The notes beneath the pieces were generated by a model, which saw only the letters and a program-made list of their open reading frames with translations, searched no databases and was not told where the DNA came from. Shown here piece after piece: positions 14,301 through 25,401 of a stretch of 64,000 bases of DNA (positions are counted from its first letter, which is position 1; the number at the start of each line of letters is the position of its first letter). Both the position numbers and the translations under genes were made by a program. The stretch comes from Brachionus rotundiformis (taxonomy: Eukaryota; Rotifera; Eurotatoria; Ploima; Brachionidae): assembly GCA_016802295.1 (NCBI GenBank), contig JAESIW010000137.1, forward strand, positions 1,727,318 through 1,791,317. Direction: 5' to 3'.

Positions 14301-14916
14301 ACTTGGACTATTTTTACCCGCAGAAGTTTTGAATTGGGCTAAAAATAACATGCAAATTTTTATATACTTTTAAAAAAGCTGAAAGTTATTTTTTTATTAA
14401 ATTTATTCAAAATTAAAAAAAAAAAACTATTGATTTTTTTATTATTTTCAAATTTTTTCACCATTGCCACATAAATGTGACATGTTTACATTATTTTCTC
14501 GTTAAGAAAAAATGAATTTAAAAATAGATCGAGATATTTTTATATATTAACCAACGAGTGATAAAAAACAATCAGATTAAAATTTATATTTTTTACAAAT
14601 AATCCTAAATTATTTTTTTTTTAATGTCTTTATTAATATTTTTAAATAATATAAATCTATTCATAATCTAAAATCTAAAAAGATGACTTAAAAGAAAGCT
14701 CCGCCATTCGGAACTGCCTCGGAAAATTTTCCTAAATTATTTTTTTACAAGAAAAGTGATTGATTAAGTGATAAGCGTTCAATTTTCTTGATTATAAAAG
14801 CTTTTAATTAACAATTGGCAACCAGAATTAATTTGATGCGTATTTTCTCAATATTTTCTTAATTAAAAAATTCTTACCGTGTTTAAAGGGACTCCACGGA
14901 TCGGCGTTGTCATCAT
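11354..14916 (-). CDS. NEDD4: NEDD4-family HECT E3 ubiquitin ligase
   Basis: HECT E3 ligase that ubiquitinates PPxY-containing membrane proteins and their adaptors. Seven exons join in frame: 14916-14878, 14338-14186, 14130-14038, 13981-12846, 12782-12660, 12278-11514 and 11456-11354. They total 2,412 nt, 803 residues. Domains are a C2 domain (about residues 14-150) for Ca2+/phospholipid targeting, three WW domains at about 211-241, 324-354 and 373-403 (LPSGWEQ, LPSGWDF, LPPGWEE), and HECT from about 440 to the end. HECT landmarks are YDYGGVSREW, DNYTLQINPNSG, GTSRVPMNGFAEL and LPRAHTC, with catalytic Cys770. The C terminus GFDGVD is that of NEDD4/NEDD4L rather than ITCH, WWP or SMURF. The TGC codon for the catalytic Cys is split TG|C by the last intron. 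The 13-codon first exon is inferred from a strong donor, matching phase and higher GC. It is the least certain part. Confidence 0.93.
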
Positions 14917-16440
14917 ATGTTGAAATTGGTCTTATTTTTAAATTTTGAATAATATTTTAATTTAAAATCTAAATTCTAAAATATCTATTTTGAAACATGA
15001 TTGATAAAAATAGGATTTTCGCTCATAATTTTTTGCTTTATGGAATGAATTTTTTTAATTTCAAAATCAGCTTTTAGACCAAATATACATTTCTTTATTA
15101 TTTACTAATATATAAATATATTAAAAATTTTCTCTCTTTTTTTTATTTTTAATTTAACAATCATAAATTATTAACGTGAATTTTAATTGCGACTCAGCTC
15201 TCGTCTATACTACTTAGCTCATAATTGCCAATGAAAATAAAAATTATTTGCATTTTTTATACTTTTTATTAAAATATATTATAATAATATTAAAATAAAT
15301 ATAAATTATTAAAGTGATATCTTATTTTTGTCTTAAATAAACCGCGTGATGTCTCAATCAGCAATGATATAAATGTCTATTTTTAAAAAAGATATGAATA
15401 ATCAAGACAATTAAAAAGAAATAAATTTTGAAAACAATTTTGTCTTATATATTTATTTTGGTTCGTTTTTTAGAACAAATCTTTACTGAATATAAAACAA
15501 AATTATATAAAACTTAGCTGAATAGATTTGAATTCAAAAACGCATATTTAATAATCTAAAATGATCGTAATTTTTAATTAAAATTTACAAAAATCTAAAA
15601 TTAAACAAAATAAAAATATTCAGATAGGAAAATTTTTTAGATTGTTTCGTTTGAAATTTACACAAGATTTTATTTTACTTTGGATTAAATAAAGGAATTC
15701 ATTTTAGCTCGGAAAATGTTATTAAATCTTGAAATAATAGCTAATTTACGTAAATGTTATAAAATTTAAATTCATGTCCTTGTCTTAATTTCATAATGTG
15801 TACCAAAACTTCAATCTTATAAACCTATTCCTTCTTTTAACAAATAAACCATTTTAAAATAGTTTACTTGATAATTTTGCCAATGCAATGCAACGATTTT
15901 AAATCAGCAAATATTTATAAATGTTAAAATTTCCGCTTCATTTTATGCATATAAAAATAATTGTAAAATTTCGACGCTTTATAGCTAATTCTATATGATT
16001 CATTAGTCTGCTAAATAAAATTTTAGTCCCGGTTTAAATATTTTCACTCTGTTAATCAAACAATTTTTCGAAACTTATATACTAAACTTATACTTATATA
16101 TTATTAAGATAATAAAAAATTATATAAAAAATACTTATAAAATCATAGAATTTTCAATAATGTCATAGCTAAAAGCAGCACATACACTTTTAAGATAAAC
16201 CTTATAATTTAATTTTTTTTCTTATCTTACTTTGTTTATAAATTCGTAATTAATCATATAATTATTAGAATGAACAATAATAAGACAATTTAAAATTTGA
16301 AGTTATATTTTTTTAAAGTTAATTGAACAAAAATCAACGAAAATAATAATTACTTGATAATTACAAAAATCATATTAAAAAAAAATATTTTTTAAAATCG
16401 ATTTTTTGTATTATTATTTTACTTAAAGTTTAAAATTTAA
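14917..16440. other. AT-rich intergenic region upstream of NEDD4
   Basis: Extremely AT-rich with no supported gene. It presumably carries the NEDD4 promoter on the minus strand. Scattered low-complexity tracts only. Confidence 0.5.
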
Positions 16441-16459
16441 CTAAATCTGAATTTAAAGA

Positions 16460-16985
16460 CAAGTCTTGTAAGACCACACCTTGATGTTATTAACTCAGTG
16501 TTTAAACCGTACTAGAAGAGATACACCTGAGAAAAAACAGTGAAAAAGAACTCGAAGGATTAGGGGATTTGTGAACTCATTTCTATCGAGAAGCTAAGAA
16601 GGCTTATCTAGCAACTTTGTTCTCTTCAAGTTGGTAAATGAAATTGATAAGCTGAATTGGTTCACAGGATCCAATGGAAAATAAAATAGGTAATCGAACC
16701 AGATTGACTTGGTCATGTACTAGGAATGAAAAGGATATGAATACCAGAGCTCTTCAATGGACTCCTCAAAGGCAAATAAAAGATCACAATAAAATGGAGG
16801 CCGACAATTAAAAAAGAGCTTATAAAGAGAAGCAAGAATGAAAGCAAATGATCGACTTGAGTGGAAAGTAATGAGTTTTTTGTATGATAAAGGGTGTTTA
16901 AAACTTGGAACCAATGAACAAATGAAGATAAAGAATCAGAATCAATTGATCTATTTAAAACAAATATTATCAACTTTTGAAAGAC
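16460..16985 (+). mobile_element. Decayed LINE remnant (C-terminal end of reverse-transcriptase ORF)
   Basis: A patch of higher GC than its surroundings. Read on the plus strand with several in-frame stops, it gives LGHVLGMKR, IPELFNGLLKGK, KITIKWRPTIKKEL and a TWNQ-like end. This is the pattern R(W/L)xGHVLRM..RIPRxL..G..GKRxxGRPxxxW that ends the polyprotein of many RTE/craniofacial-type non-LTR retrotransposons. It shares short blocks, such as ACTTGAGTGGAAA and GGAACCAAT, with the remnant at 55930-56535, so the two are one family. It cannot encode a working protein. Confidence 0.65.
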
Positions 16986-17262
16986 TTAGATACTTCTTAA
17001 AGTATGGTTAATTCGGATATTTATACCAAATTGATGTTTAATATTTTAAAATAAATTAATTAAATATAAAATAAAAAGTTCACAAATAATAAAACTTTTA
17101 TAAGTTTTAAAAAAATAAAAAAATAGACCTAATTGGAATTAAATTTTGCTCATAATAATAGAAAAATTTGAATAATGCAATCTTTTTTAAAGCGTTCTGA
17201 TTGTTTATACATTATTTTGCTGAAATTTTTATAATTTTATCTGTAAAGACCAATAGTTGAGT

Positions 17263-17824
17263 ATGTCAAGACCAGTAGCATACAAACAAGATATGCCTCC
17301 TCCGGGAGGATATGCATCTATTACGTACAAAAAAGTTCCAACATGGTCTCCAAAGCGTAAGTCAAAATTAGCTTAAAATCTGAAAAAATTTAATTTAATC
17401 TAAAAAGCGTACGGAATAGCGGCTTGTCTAGCTCTCCTAGTGCCAATCGGCATTTGGGACTACCGAAGACGCAAAAATGCGGCTATGTAAATATTCATTA
17501 TCGGAATATATCTAGATAAATTTTATAAAATTTCTTAGAAAAAATACAATAGAAGATGACGAAGGGCGCCAAGCATTGGAACCCTTAATGGAAGCCGAAA
17601 CAGACCGTTTAGTTTTATGGCAAATGAGGCGAAATAGAGATGAGGAAAACGAATTAATGAAAGACGTACCTGGTTGGGTTACTGGCACTTGGTTTGGCGA
17701 GCCACTCTATAAAACCAATCCAAATTTTGACAAATGGATTCAACCTACATTTGTTGAAACTTATGCTCATACTAGATCAAGAGACATGCACCGACATATG
17801 TACGATAGAAACAGAATAGCTTAA
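17263..17824 (+). CDS. NDUFA13: NDUFA13/GRIM-19, respiratory complex I accessory subunit
   Basis: Supernumerary subunit of mitochondrial NADH:ubiquinone oxidoreductase, needed for complex I assembly. Three exons (17263-17356, 17408-17486, 17539-17824) join to 459 nt, 152 residues; human NDUFA13 has 144. It starts MSRPVAYKQDMPPPGGY, the family signature (KQDMPPPGGY). A single membrane helix follows at about residues 34-48 (GIAACLALLVPIGIW) and then the WDYRRRKN motif. The matrix or intermembrane part contains DVPGWVTGTWFGEPLYKT, equivalent to the conserved VPGWxVGxxxGExVY. It lies 188 nt upstream of METTL16 on the same strand. The assignment is essentially certain. Confidence 0.96.
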
Positions 17825-18011
17825 ATTTTTTCAATTTATATGCTAAAAAATAAAATAAAGATTTATAAACTCGGATTTAAAATTAGACTCTATTCTAAAT
17901 AAAGCTTATTTAAACCTTTATTAACTAAGTAAAATTAAGTTAAAGAGTCTTGAATGACTCTTATAAGTAATTTGATTCTTGTTATTACACGTTTTGTGTT
18001 AAGTATTAAGA

Positions 18012-19851
18012 ATGGCCCTTAACAAGTACATGCATCCGCGGAACCCTTTTTACCAAAATGCTCCAAATTTTTTCAAATTGGCTCAAAAGTATCCCGAGTT
18101 TTCCACACATTGCAGGCTTGAAAGCGATTCAAAATGCTCAATTGACTTCAAAGATCCCTACGCTTTGAAATCGCTTAGTTGTACACTTTTAAAAGATTTG
18201 TATGGTAAGTTAAAAACGCTTAATATTTTAATCTTATATTTAAAGCTAAAAGACAAAGAAATTTTCTAATTCATTTTGATAGATAAATGCATTTAAAAAC
18301 CTAATAAAATAATAAGAAATTTTATTAAATAGTTCTCTAAATGTCAATATTATATACAATAAACTCTGATAGTATTTTAAAGACATATGGTTTATAGTCA
18401 TTTAATAATTTATTCAAGTATCAAAGATTGGTTCAATTTTTTACCAGAGAGAATTTTTAATTTTAATTGAAAAAAAAATTCAGAAAAAAATTTAAATTAA
18501 AGGATTAGAAGTTGACATGCCAATAGACCATCTGATACCCAGGATACCACAGCGACTAAATTATATACTTTGGCTTGAAGATTTACTAGAAAAACCAATC
18601 AATTGCATTGGGATAGACATTGGTAAAAGATTCTTCCTATTGATTTGATTGAGAGATTAGTTTTTCAAATAGGCTGTGGAACTTGTTCCATTTTTGGACT
18701 GATTGCTTGTTCAATAAACAAAAGTTGGCAAATGGTTGGCAGTGATATCAGTGACGAAAATTTAGAATGGTCAAGAAAAAATATTTTAAATAATAATCTT
18801 CAAGATAAAGTTTACAGTAATAGAATAACATAAAATTAAAGCTCCTCTAGTCAATTTAGTATTTTTCAGCTGTTAAAGTCGATGGGGACAGTATTCTATT
18901 TGATTTGGTTTCCAAAATTGACCAAGATAGTACAATGCCTGGTCATTTAACCAACATTGATTTTGTGATGTGTAATCCGCCTTTTTTTTCAAACGAATCA
19001 GAGCATTACGGAGAGTCCAAGACTCGAAAGCCTGATCAGCGTCCTAATCCTAATTCTGTAAATACAAGTCAACTTCACGAATCAATTTTTTTAGGGGGCG
19101 AGACTGCTTTCATCAAAAAAATTATAGATGAAAGCTTAGAAATTGGCAAAAGAATTAGGTAAGTAAATTAACCATTGAATTCAATTAAATATATTTTTAG
19201 AATTTATACAACTATGATGGGAAAAAAATCAAGCTTGAGCGAAATCAAAAGCTATTTGGTTAATGAAAAAAAAATTAATAATATAAGTGCGACCCAATTT
19301 TGCCAAGGACAAACAATGAGATGGGCAATTGCTTGGAGCTTTGATCAGAAACAATTAAATGACTTTAATTATAGGAAAATAGTTGGAAAAGAAAGTTTAA
19401 AACCTCTAATTACAAGACCATTGAAGCTTACTATTGAAAAAAAATTAATTGACAGAGTCAGCGCATTTGATTTTTTTAAAGAATTTTTTTTAAAAAATTT
19501 AAATGTAAAATTAAGTTTTAAACAGATGGAATTTTTTAAAGTTTTGATCTTTAAAAGTTTGAAATTGAGCACGAAGACAGTGATATGGGTAAAATAACAT
19601 TTTATGTAAAGGAAAAAACTTGGACAAATCGCAGGGAAAGGAGGTACCAAGCAAAATATGGAAACATGTGTAAAGCAAAACTACTCGAAGATAAATTTAA
19701 ATTAAGCTGTCTTGTAGAAACTTTATCGAATGATAATATTCAGATAAAACTAAATTCTGATATTAATAATTCAAGAGTAAAAAATTATTTAAATGAAATT
19801 TACGAATTTTTAAAAAATCATTGGAAAAATCTAAAATCAAAACAAAAATAA
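18012..19851 (+). CDS. METTL16: METTL16, N6-adenosine RNA methyltransferase
   Basis: SAM-dependent m6A methyltransferase. Known targets of the family are U6 snRNA and structured hairpins in SAM-synthetase mRNAs. Six exons (18012-18204, 18503-18622, 18673-18816, 18870-19158, 19201-19504, 19558-19851) sum to 1,344 nt, 447 residues. The start MALNKYMHPRNPFY matches the RNA-binding N terminus (MALSKSMHxRN). Next come DFKDPYALKSLSCTLLKDLYG, the SAM-binding GIDIGCGTCSIF block, the catalytic NPPF motif at CNPPFFSNE, PNSVNT, MMGKKSSL, and CQGQTMRWAIAWSF. The region after about residue 330 is weakly conserved and short. The vertebrate VCR region seems reduced, compared with 562 residues in human. An AG directly precedes the start codon (ttaaga-ATG). 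Confidence 0.94.
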
Positions 19852-19982
19852 AAAAAATAATATTAAATGCATTTGTATATTATCTAAAATAAAATTTGTC
19901 TTTTAACAACTATTTTTATTAGTTATTTAAAATTGAACTAGTTTTTTTTAATTAAAAATTAGTATAAATTCAAAATTTGAAA

Positions 19983-20879
19983 TTAAACTTTGCATGGATC
20001 AATTGGACCAGTGTTAAGAGTGCAAAGACCATTTCTTAATTTAAAAAATTAATTAATCAAAAAAATTTGAAATTTGTTTCAGTTAATTACGTGCAAGCTT
20101 TCCAGCAATTGTGGTGCATAAATGATTGAAACAAATGATCTTGACACCTATGAACATTTGAGTTACAGTAAGAGTCTCCTAATTGGTTTACACATGGTGT
20201 TGGGGTGGTCAAAACAGGATGCAATAAATCACATGGGTTTATTATGGCACCAGGACATTGAGCCTGGTTCGGATGTGGAAAAGTTATGTGCAATACACAC
20301 AAATCATGTAAACTAAGCAAATTTTTTTTCAATAGTTCATCAAAAATCTTTTTGGTAGCATCGCCCAAAGCTTCCTAATTTTGTTTTAAAATGAGTTTTT
20401 AATAAAAAGGAAAATACTTGAATAGTGGCACCAGAGCCAATAGACGAAATTGACGATCCTCTGTCTGTAATTTGGACGCAGGTGTCACCACACATTTTGA
20501 TTCTCATCGGACGACCAAATATTATTGTCTAAAGATAAATTTTAATAAAAAATATTAACCATATTTTTAATTACGTCTTGATAATCGTCTGGTTTGAACA
20601 AGCTTCCCAAAAAACCTTGGAATAAATTTACTGCCAACGAGGTAAGGGCTGAAGCTAAAAGGCTGGTGGTAACTGGCTCAATTTTAGTGTTCTTTTTATA
20701 TTTCAAAATTTGTACCATCTTTTAATCAATATATTAAATTACTTGGTTGTCTTCATCCGAGCATTGAATGCAAAGAATTGAAACAGACGCCAATAAGGCA
20801 GATATCAACAAAACTAGAATATGCAAAATCAAATTAATTATATTCTATCAAGTGATAAATTACTTGATTTAAAATTCAT
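19983..20879 (-). CDS. Secreted cysteine-rich protein with a ShK-like C-terminal motif
   Basis: I do not recognise an orthologue. Six exons (20879-20864, 20813-20743, 20718-20575, 20528-20418, 20374-20091, 20034-19983) join in phase to 678 nt, 225 residues. The N terminus is a typical signal peptide, MNFKSILLISALLASVSIL, with cleavage expected near CIQCSDEDN. The C-terminal third is Cys-rich. It ends in a spacing like ShK modules, C-x8-C-x6-C-x12-C-x3-C-x4-C, with FMHHNCWKAC resembling the MxxxCxxxC end of the fold. The last Cys spacing is longer than canonical (x4, not x2), so the ShK call is tentative. Such modules are common in ordinary secreted animal proteins; nothing here shows a toxin. 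It converges on METTL16, with only about 130 nt between stop codons. Confidence 0.65.
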
Positions 20880-21382
20880 CTCTGTTAAGGACTAATATCC
20901 TTTAGCTAGATTTATATAAAAGAATTTATTTGAATTTCGACTAAGGCGAGAGCTTTATGTTAGAATTTACCTTCATATAAACATCTGTGATTTTCTCTTT
21001 TTTGACAATTATCGAACGCTAGTTTCTCAAGTATTTTAGATAAAATTTTGAAATCTATTTAATTATTCAATTAAAATTTAACATTTTTAGATTGATTAAT
21101 TATTCATTGATAGATTTTATTTATCTGATCTCTTAGATGATTTAAATTTTTATAAATACATAATTCAATTTTTTTAAATTTGACAAAGAATTTTAAATCT
21201 ATGATCTCTCGAAAGGTAAACATTATAAAAAATATAAAAACGCAATATCTGGTTTATTTTATCATCATTAAAATTTTCAACTCAGGAATAGAACAAGGAT
21301 TTTGAGAACATTTTTGCCATCTATCTTATTATAGTTGCTATTTGATCTATAATTATTGTAAATTGTCTACTAAACTAAATGA
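20880..21382. other. AT-rich intergenic region
   Basis: Upstream of the secreted Cys-rich gene; presumably its promoter. No gene seen. Confidence 0.45.
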
Positions 21383-21605
21383 TTAACACTAGAAGCACCA
21401 AAAGAGTCATTTTGACTCGTTTTAAAAAATTTAAAATCCTCGTATCTTTTGGACAGATTCTAATGTAAACCAATCTTTTAGGAATTATGTAGATTTTATC
21501 TTTATAATTAAGAAAAAGTTTAATTTATATTAAAATTGCTACAAATATTTAAAATATATTTTGGATTAAAAATTACGAAAAAATGCTTGGTGCTTCTGGT
21601 GTTAA
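21383..21605. mobile_element. piggyBac-type MITE flanked by TTAA
   Basis: A 215-bp body is flanked on both sides by TTAA, the piggyBac target site. Terminal inverted repeats match at 17 of 18 bases including TTAA: left TTAACACTAGAAGCACCA, right reverse complement TTAACACCAGAAGCACCA. A subterminal palindrome GAGTCATTTTGACTC lies at 21404-21418. There is no open frame, so this is a non-autonomous derivative. Seen directly; family placement rests on TTAA duplication and TIR style. Confidence 0.85.
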
Positions 21606-22095
21606 GCCTGAATTTTTCAATTTTAAGAGGCTTCAAATATGAGTTAAAAAAATCTTAAAACAATAAAATATATTAAATAAGTCTTATTGTAAGCAAAAGT
21701 TGGAAAGTTGAAATTAATTTTTGATGAAGTGGTTGAATCTGAATGGTCTTTTCTGTGATCACAATTCCTTTTTATTTTGTCATTAATTCATATTTTATTT
21801 CAAGCAATTTATGTTTTAAATTATTATATTAAATTCTTTAAAATAAAATTTATTTCAAGTTTAAAATCATTTTCAAAAATTACAAAAGATAATAATGAAA
21901 TATAGGATAAACTGAGAGAGTCAAATGAAATGTTTTTTAAGTTTATGAATTTCTGATCTGATTGTTCGAAATCGTAACTTATATGATAAATTTAACGACT
22001 AATTATTTAAATTTAATTCAAAATAGATTGACCATTATTTTATTAAATATTAAACTTTAAAAAAATTATCAAAAATTTTTAATTTTCTAATTTTA
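21606..22095. other. AT-rich intergenic spacer between two MITEs
   Basis: No open reading frame or structured repeat beyond AT-rich low complexity. Confidence 0.45.
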
Positions 22096-22207
22096 TACAG
22101 TAGGTTTCTAAACAAAGTTGACAACTTGCTTAAGCACATGTTCCACAACTGCTTAAGAAGGTCAGAAGTATTGCTCCAAAACTTAAAACTTTGTGAAACT
22201 TACTGTA
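22096..22207. mobile_element. Tc1/mariner-type MITE
   Basis: A body of about 108 bp lies between TA dinucleotides, with inverted ends CAGTAGGTTTC on the left and CAGTAAGTTTC as the right-end reverse complement (10 of 11 match). An AACAAAGTT-like block is also inverted just inside. TA target and CAGT ends are typical of Tc1/mariner derivatives. No coding capacity. Confidence 0.7.
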
Positions 22208-22388
22208 TAATATTAATTACGAATTAAACTTATTACAACAGAACAAGAAAGTAATTTTACAAATTTAGACATTATACTTTTTGAATATAAAAAATTCCAA
22301 TCAAAGATATAATTTGAATTGGCTATTGCTTAAAAGAGCATTTTTATTAAATTATTTTTATTTTATTTTTACTAATAATTTAATTGAC

Positions 22389-24355
22389 TTAATAATCGTA
22401 TTTAGTCAAATTTCTTGAATTAATTCGTCCTGTTGATTGATTTCGATAGGCTGTTTTCGAACTATACTCATTATAATCTCGATTTTGATATCGAACTGAA
22501 GTGTTATTGGGTCCATAATTCATTTTTCTCGAACCAACAGGCCTAGTTGTATTATACTTGTCATAAATATCTAGCAAAAAAAAAACATTCAAAATGTAAA
22601 TTCTAAATAAATATTTTGTAAAATTCTAAAATAACCATTTCTTGGATATCCTTTGGAGTAGCGCTTCATATCTTCGGGTCTAACTGTACCATAACCTTTT
22701 GCATAAGTAGGTGCCTCGTTAAAAAGACGCTTGGGTCTTAAATTGTAATCATAAATGTCTGGATTAGCCAGTTTTCTGTACTCTATTTCTGGATTTTTGC
22801 GCATATCATAATTTCTATTTAAACCATTTATCTGGTAGTGATCCCTATAATTATCATCAGCTATGTTGGGACCATAGGCCTTGTTCAACAGCTGCTTTGC
22901 ATTAGTATAACCAGGATCGTAGCCATTTATCGGTATATTATTTGGATTTATAAGCCTTATGATTGGACCTTTGGCTTGCCGAGGAACTTGAGATGGTCCT
23001 TGATGCGATGAAGCCATTGGACCTAGAACGTTTGGTGGTCGATTACGATCGTTTTCTATCATGGTCAACCGGTTGTCTGTAAACTGATTGTCCATAGATT
23101 GAATTATTTTAACCGGTGCTGGCGCTGGTTCATGAACATGAATTTCCTTGATTATAACTTGTGGTGCTTTTTTTTTCACATACTTTTCCACTATAATGGG
23201 TGACGGAGTTTTGTCTTCGCGGACAAAAACCCGATTATTTTTGGTATCATTTTCAGAATTACCATCAGAATTAGAATCATATATTTTTTCTGGTAGATCA
23301 TAAGTTTTATTTAAAGAATTATTTGGCTCAGCAAGATAGCGCACATATATATTCTGACCAGTGACCGGATCAATTCTTTTTTCTACTTTGATTAAATTTT
23401 CTGTCTTTTCATACGGATCAACAATTGTGTCATTTTGTTTATCTTTTTTATCATTAGATTCATCAAAGTGCTTAATTTCACGTTTGGCGTCCACAAACTT
23501 GGTCTTTTTCTCATTTTTTCTAGGTCTAATTTCTGTATATATTTGTTCAGTCGGCTCCCGGCTGTCAGCACGAGAATTCCGATCTACTTGGTGCTTAGAC
23601 TTTGGAATGCTTTCGTATAAATTTTCATCTTCTTCAAACAGCTGCCATAAATCTATTGGAGTGTTCTCTGTAGCATAAAAATAACCACTTTGGTCAAATT
23701 TTTTTACTAAAACTCTCTTATTACTACTTTCCAGATCGGTTCTCATACAATAAACAACAGGTATGTTGGCAAATTTTTTATAAAAATCATTTATTGATTC
23801 TCTAGTTGAATTGAAGGCTTTTTGACAGCTTTCGATCAATTTCATTGCTATTTTAACCATACCTATCACAAATACTTGGCACTCTACGACTTGTTTTTTG
23901 GTATTTGGATCTATTCCTTTTAGGAAAACAACAAAAAGTGGCGGATTGCGGCTATTTTGTGTCTTTTGTGCCATTTCCGTATCAAGAGGAACAAACTTCC
24001 AATTTTTTGAGTTTTTTTCAGTAGATTCAAATTGAACAATAAATCTCAAAGCACCACAATAGACCAAACTCTTAATCGGATAGTAGAACAAAGCGCTTAT
24101 GCTGCAATCATTTTTTGAAGAAGCGTGCTCCATTTGTAGCCCACTTGGAAAAATGGTCAGCCATGTTTGAACACCTTGAGCAAAATTTGTACCATCTACT
24201 GGATATCGCTCTGCTATAGTGTTCTGAAGCTGTGACAGATTCAAGTTAGATTCATTTATTTTTTTATTCTCTGGGTTAAAAACTGAGGTACCTAGATAAA
24301 GAGCTTTACATTTACAGATTGGTTCCTCATTTTGACTCGGAATGTTTTCTGACAT
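22389..24355 (-). CDS. Protein with N-terminal PTB/PID-like domain and long disordered tail
   Basis: Two exons (24355-22636 and 22570-22389) give 1,902 nt, 633 residues. The N-terminal ~190 residues look like a phosphotyrosine-binding/PH-fold module: CKALYLGTSVFNPE early on, FPSGLQMEH, an ALRFIVQFES strand, and a final helix around AMKLIESCQKAF. From about residue 240 the protein is low complexity and charged (many D, N, K, R), with predicted-disorder character, VEKRIDPVTGQNIYVRYL and repeated Arg/Tyr/Asn-rich stretches to the end. There is no signal peptide or membrane helix. An intracellular adaptor is a reasonable inference, but I cannot name the orthologue and PTB is judged by eye only. 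The start at 24355 is the first ATG of the open exon. Confidence 0.6.
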
Positions 24356-25401
24356 AATTTAAAAGTTGATAAAAAAACTACAATAATAAATAGTTAATAA
24401 AAAAGACTCTTTTTTAATAATCAATCTAAAAATTAATATTTAAAATCTGAATTAATTAATGATCATTTTGGTGTAAAGGTCCTTATTTTTACTCATTTAG
24501 AAAAATGCATGGTTTTGTAGCAATACTTTTCTTGATACTATTTTTCGAATTTTTCTTGATCCTCCATAGCTTATCACTTTTTTCAAATTTAGATATAATC
24601 AAGAGCATTCATGCATGACGCGACCTGAATGCAGCAAATTTTAATTTTTGTTGTTGGTCAAGTTGAGTTTTTTGCTAGCCCTTCGTATGTTCTTGACTCT
24701 AAATCTATTTATTTTAATTGTTTATTTCCAAAATTTTCTAAACAAAAAAACAAATATAAATATTAATTTTCCCATGTAGCTCCTACTGAACCTTCGAGCT
24801 AAAAAGATATCTTAATTTAAATTCTTATTATACATATTCAAAAATTGTCAAGTCATGATAATGTCTAAGGTATTAATTGGTGTCTACTTCACCTTATTTT
24901 AAACAATATCTAAAATAGACTCAAGTAAAATGAGTAAATAAAAATCAGCTATCAATAAATACTTTTTATTAAAATAATACCCTCAATTTACTGGTTATGT
25001 AATCCTTTTAAATCTATTAATTTCTAGATTCGTAAAATTTGTTGCTTTTAATTGTCATTTAAAAATATCTTTATAATAATTTTGATCTTATGGTAGACTG
25101 GGTAGTGAATTTTTGAAAATTACTTTGAGTTTCATATTTTTTAAGCCATCTATTTTAAATTACCACAATTAAAAAAATTACTTTTTTGTTTGATAAAAAA
25201 AAAATGCGATCATTTATCTATAAATACCATAATTGTTCCACTCTATTCCCGAGTTTCTCTTAATATAATTTTGAGCTGAGAAAAATTTTATTTAGTTTTG
25301 AAAATATCTATTTTAAAACAATTTAAATATTAACATGTGCCATACTTTATTAAAAAAAATAAACTCCTTTAATTATAACTTAAATTTTATGAACTTATTA
25401 A
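24356..25401. other. AT-rich divergent intergenic region
   Basis: Between the divergently transcribed PTB-like and TMEM242 genes; probably both promoters. No gene or clear repeat seen. Confidence 0.5.

Noticed and set aside
14690..14745. Small palindromic GC patch (GGAAAATTTTCC) as a possible RNA gene or MITE end
   Set aside because: Only 12 bp of symmetry, no partner repeat, and no cloverleaf or snRNA features.
16380..17000. Intact protein-coding gene on either strand at the GC-richer patch
   Set aside because: Minus-strand frames here are antisense to a stop-ridden LINE tail; no splice structure fits.
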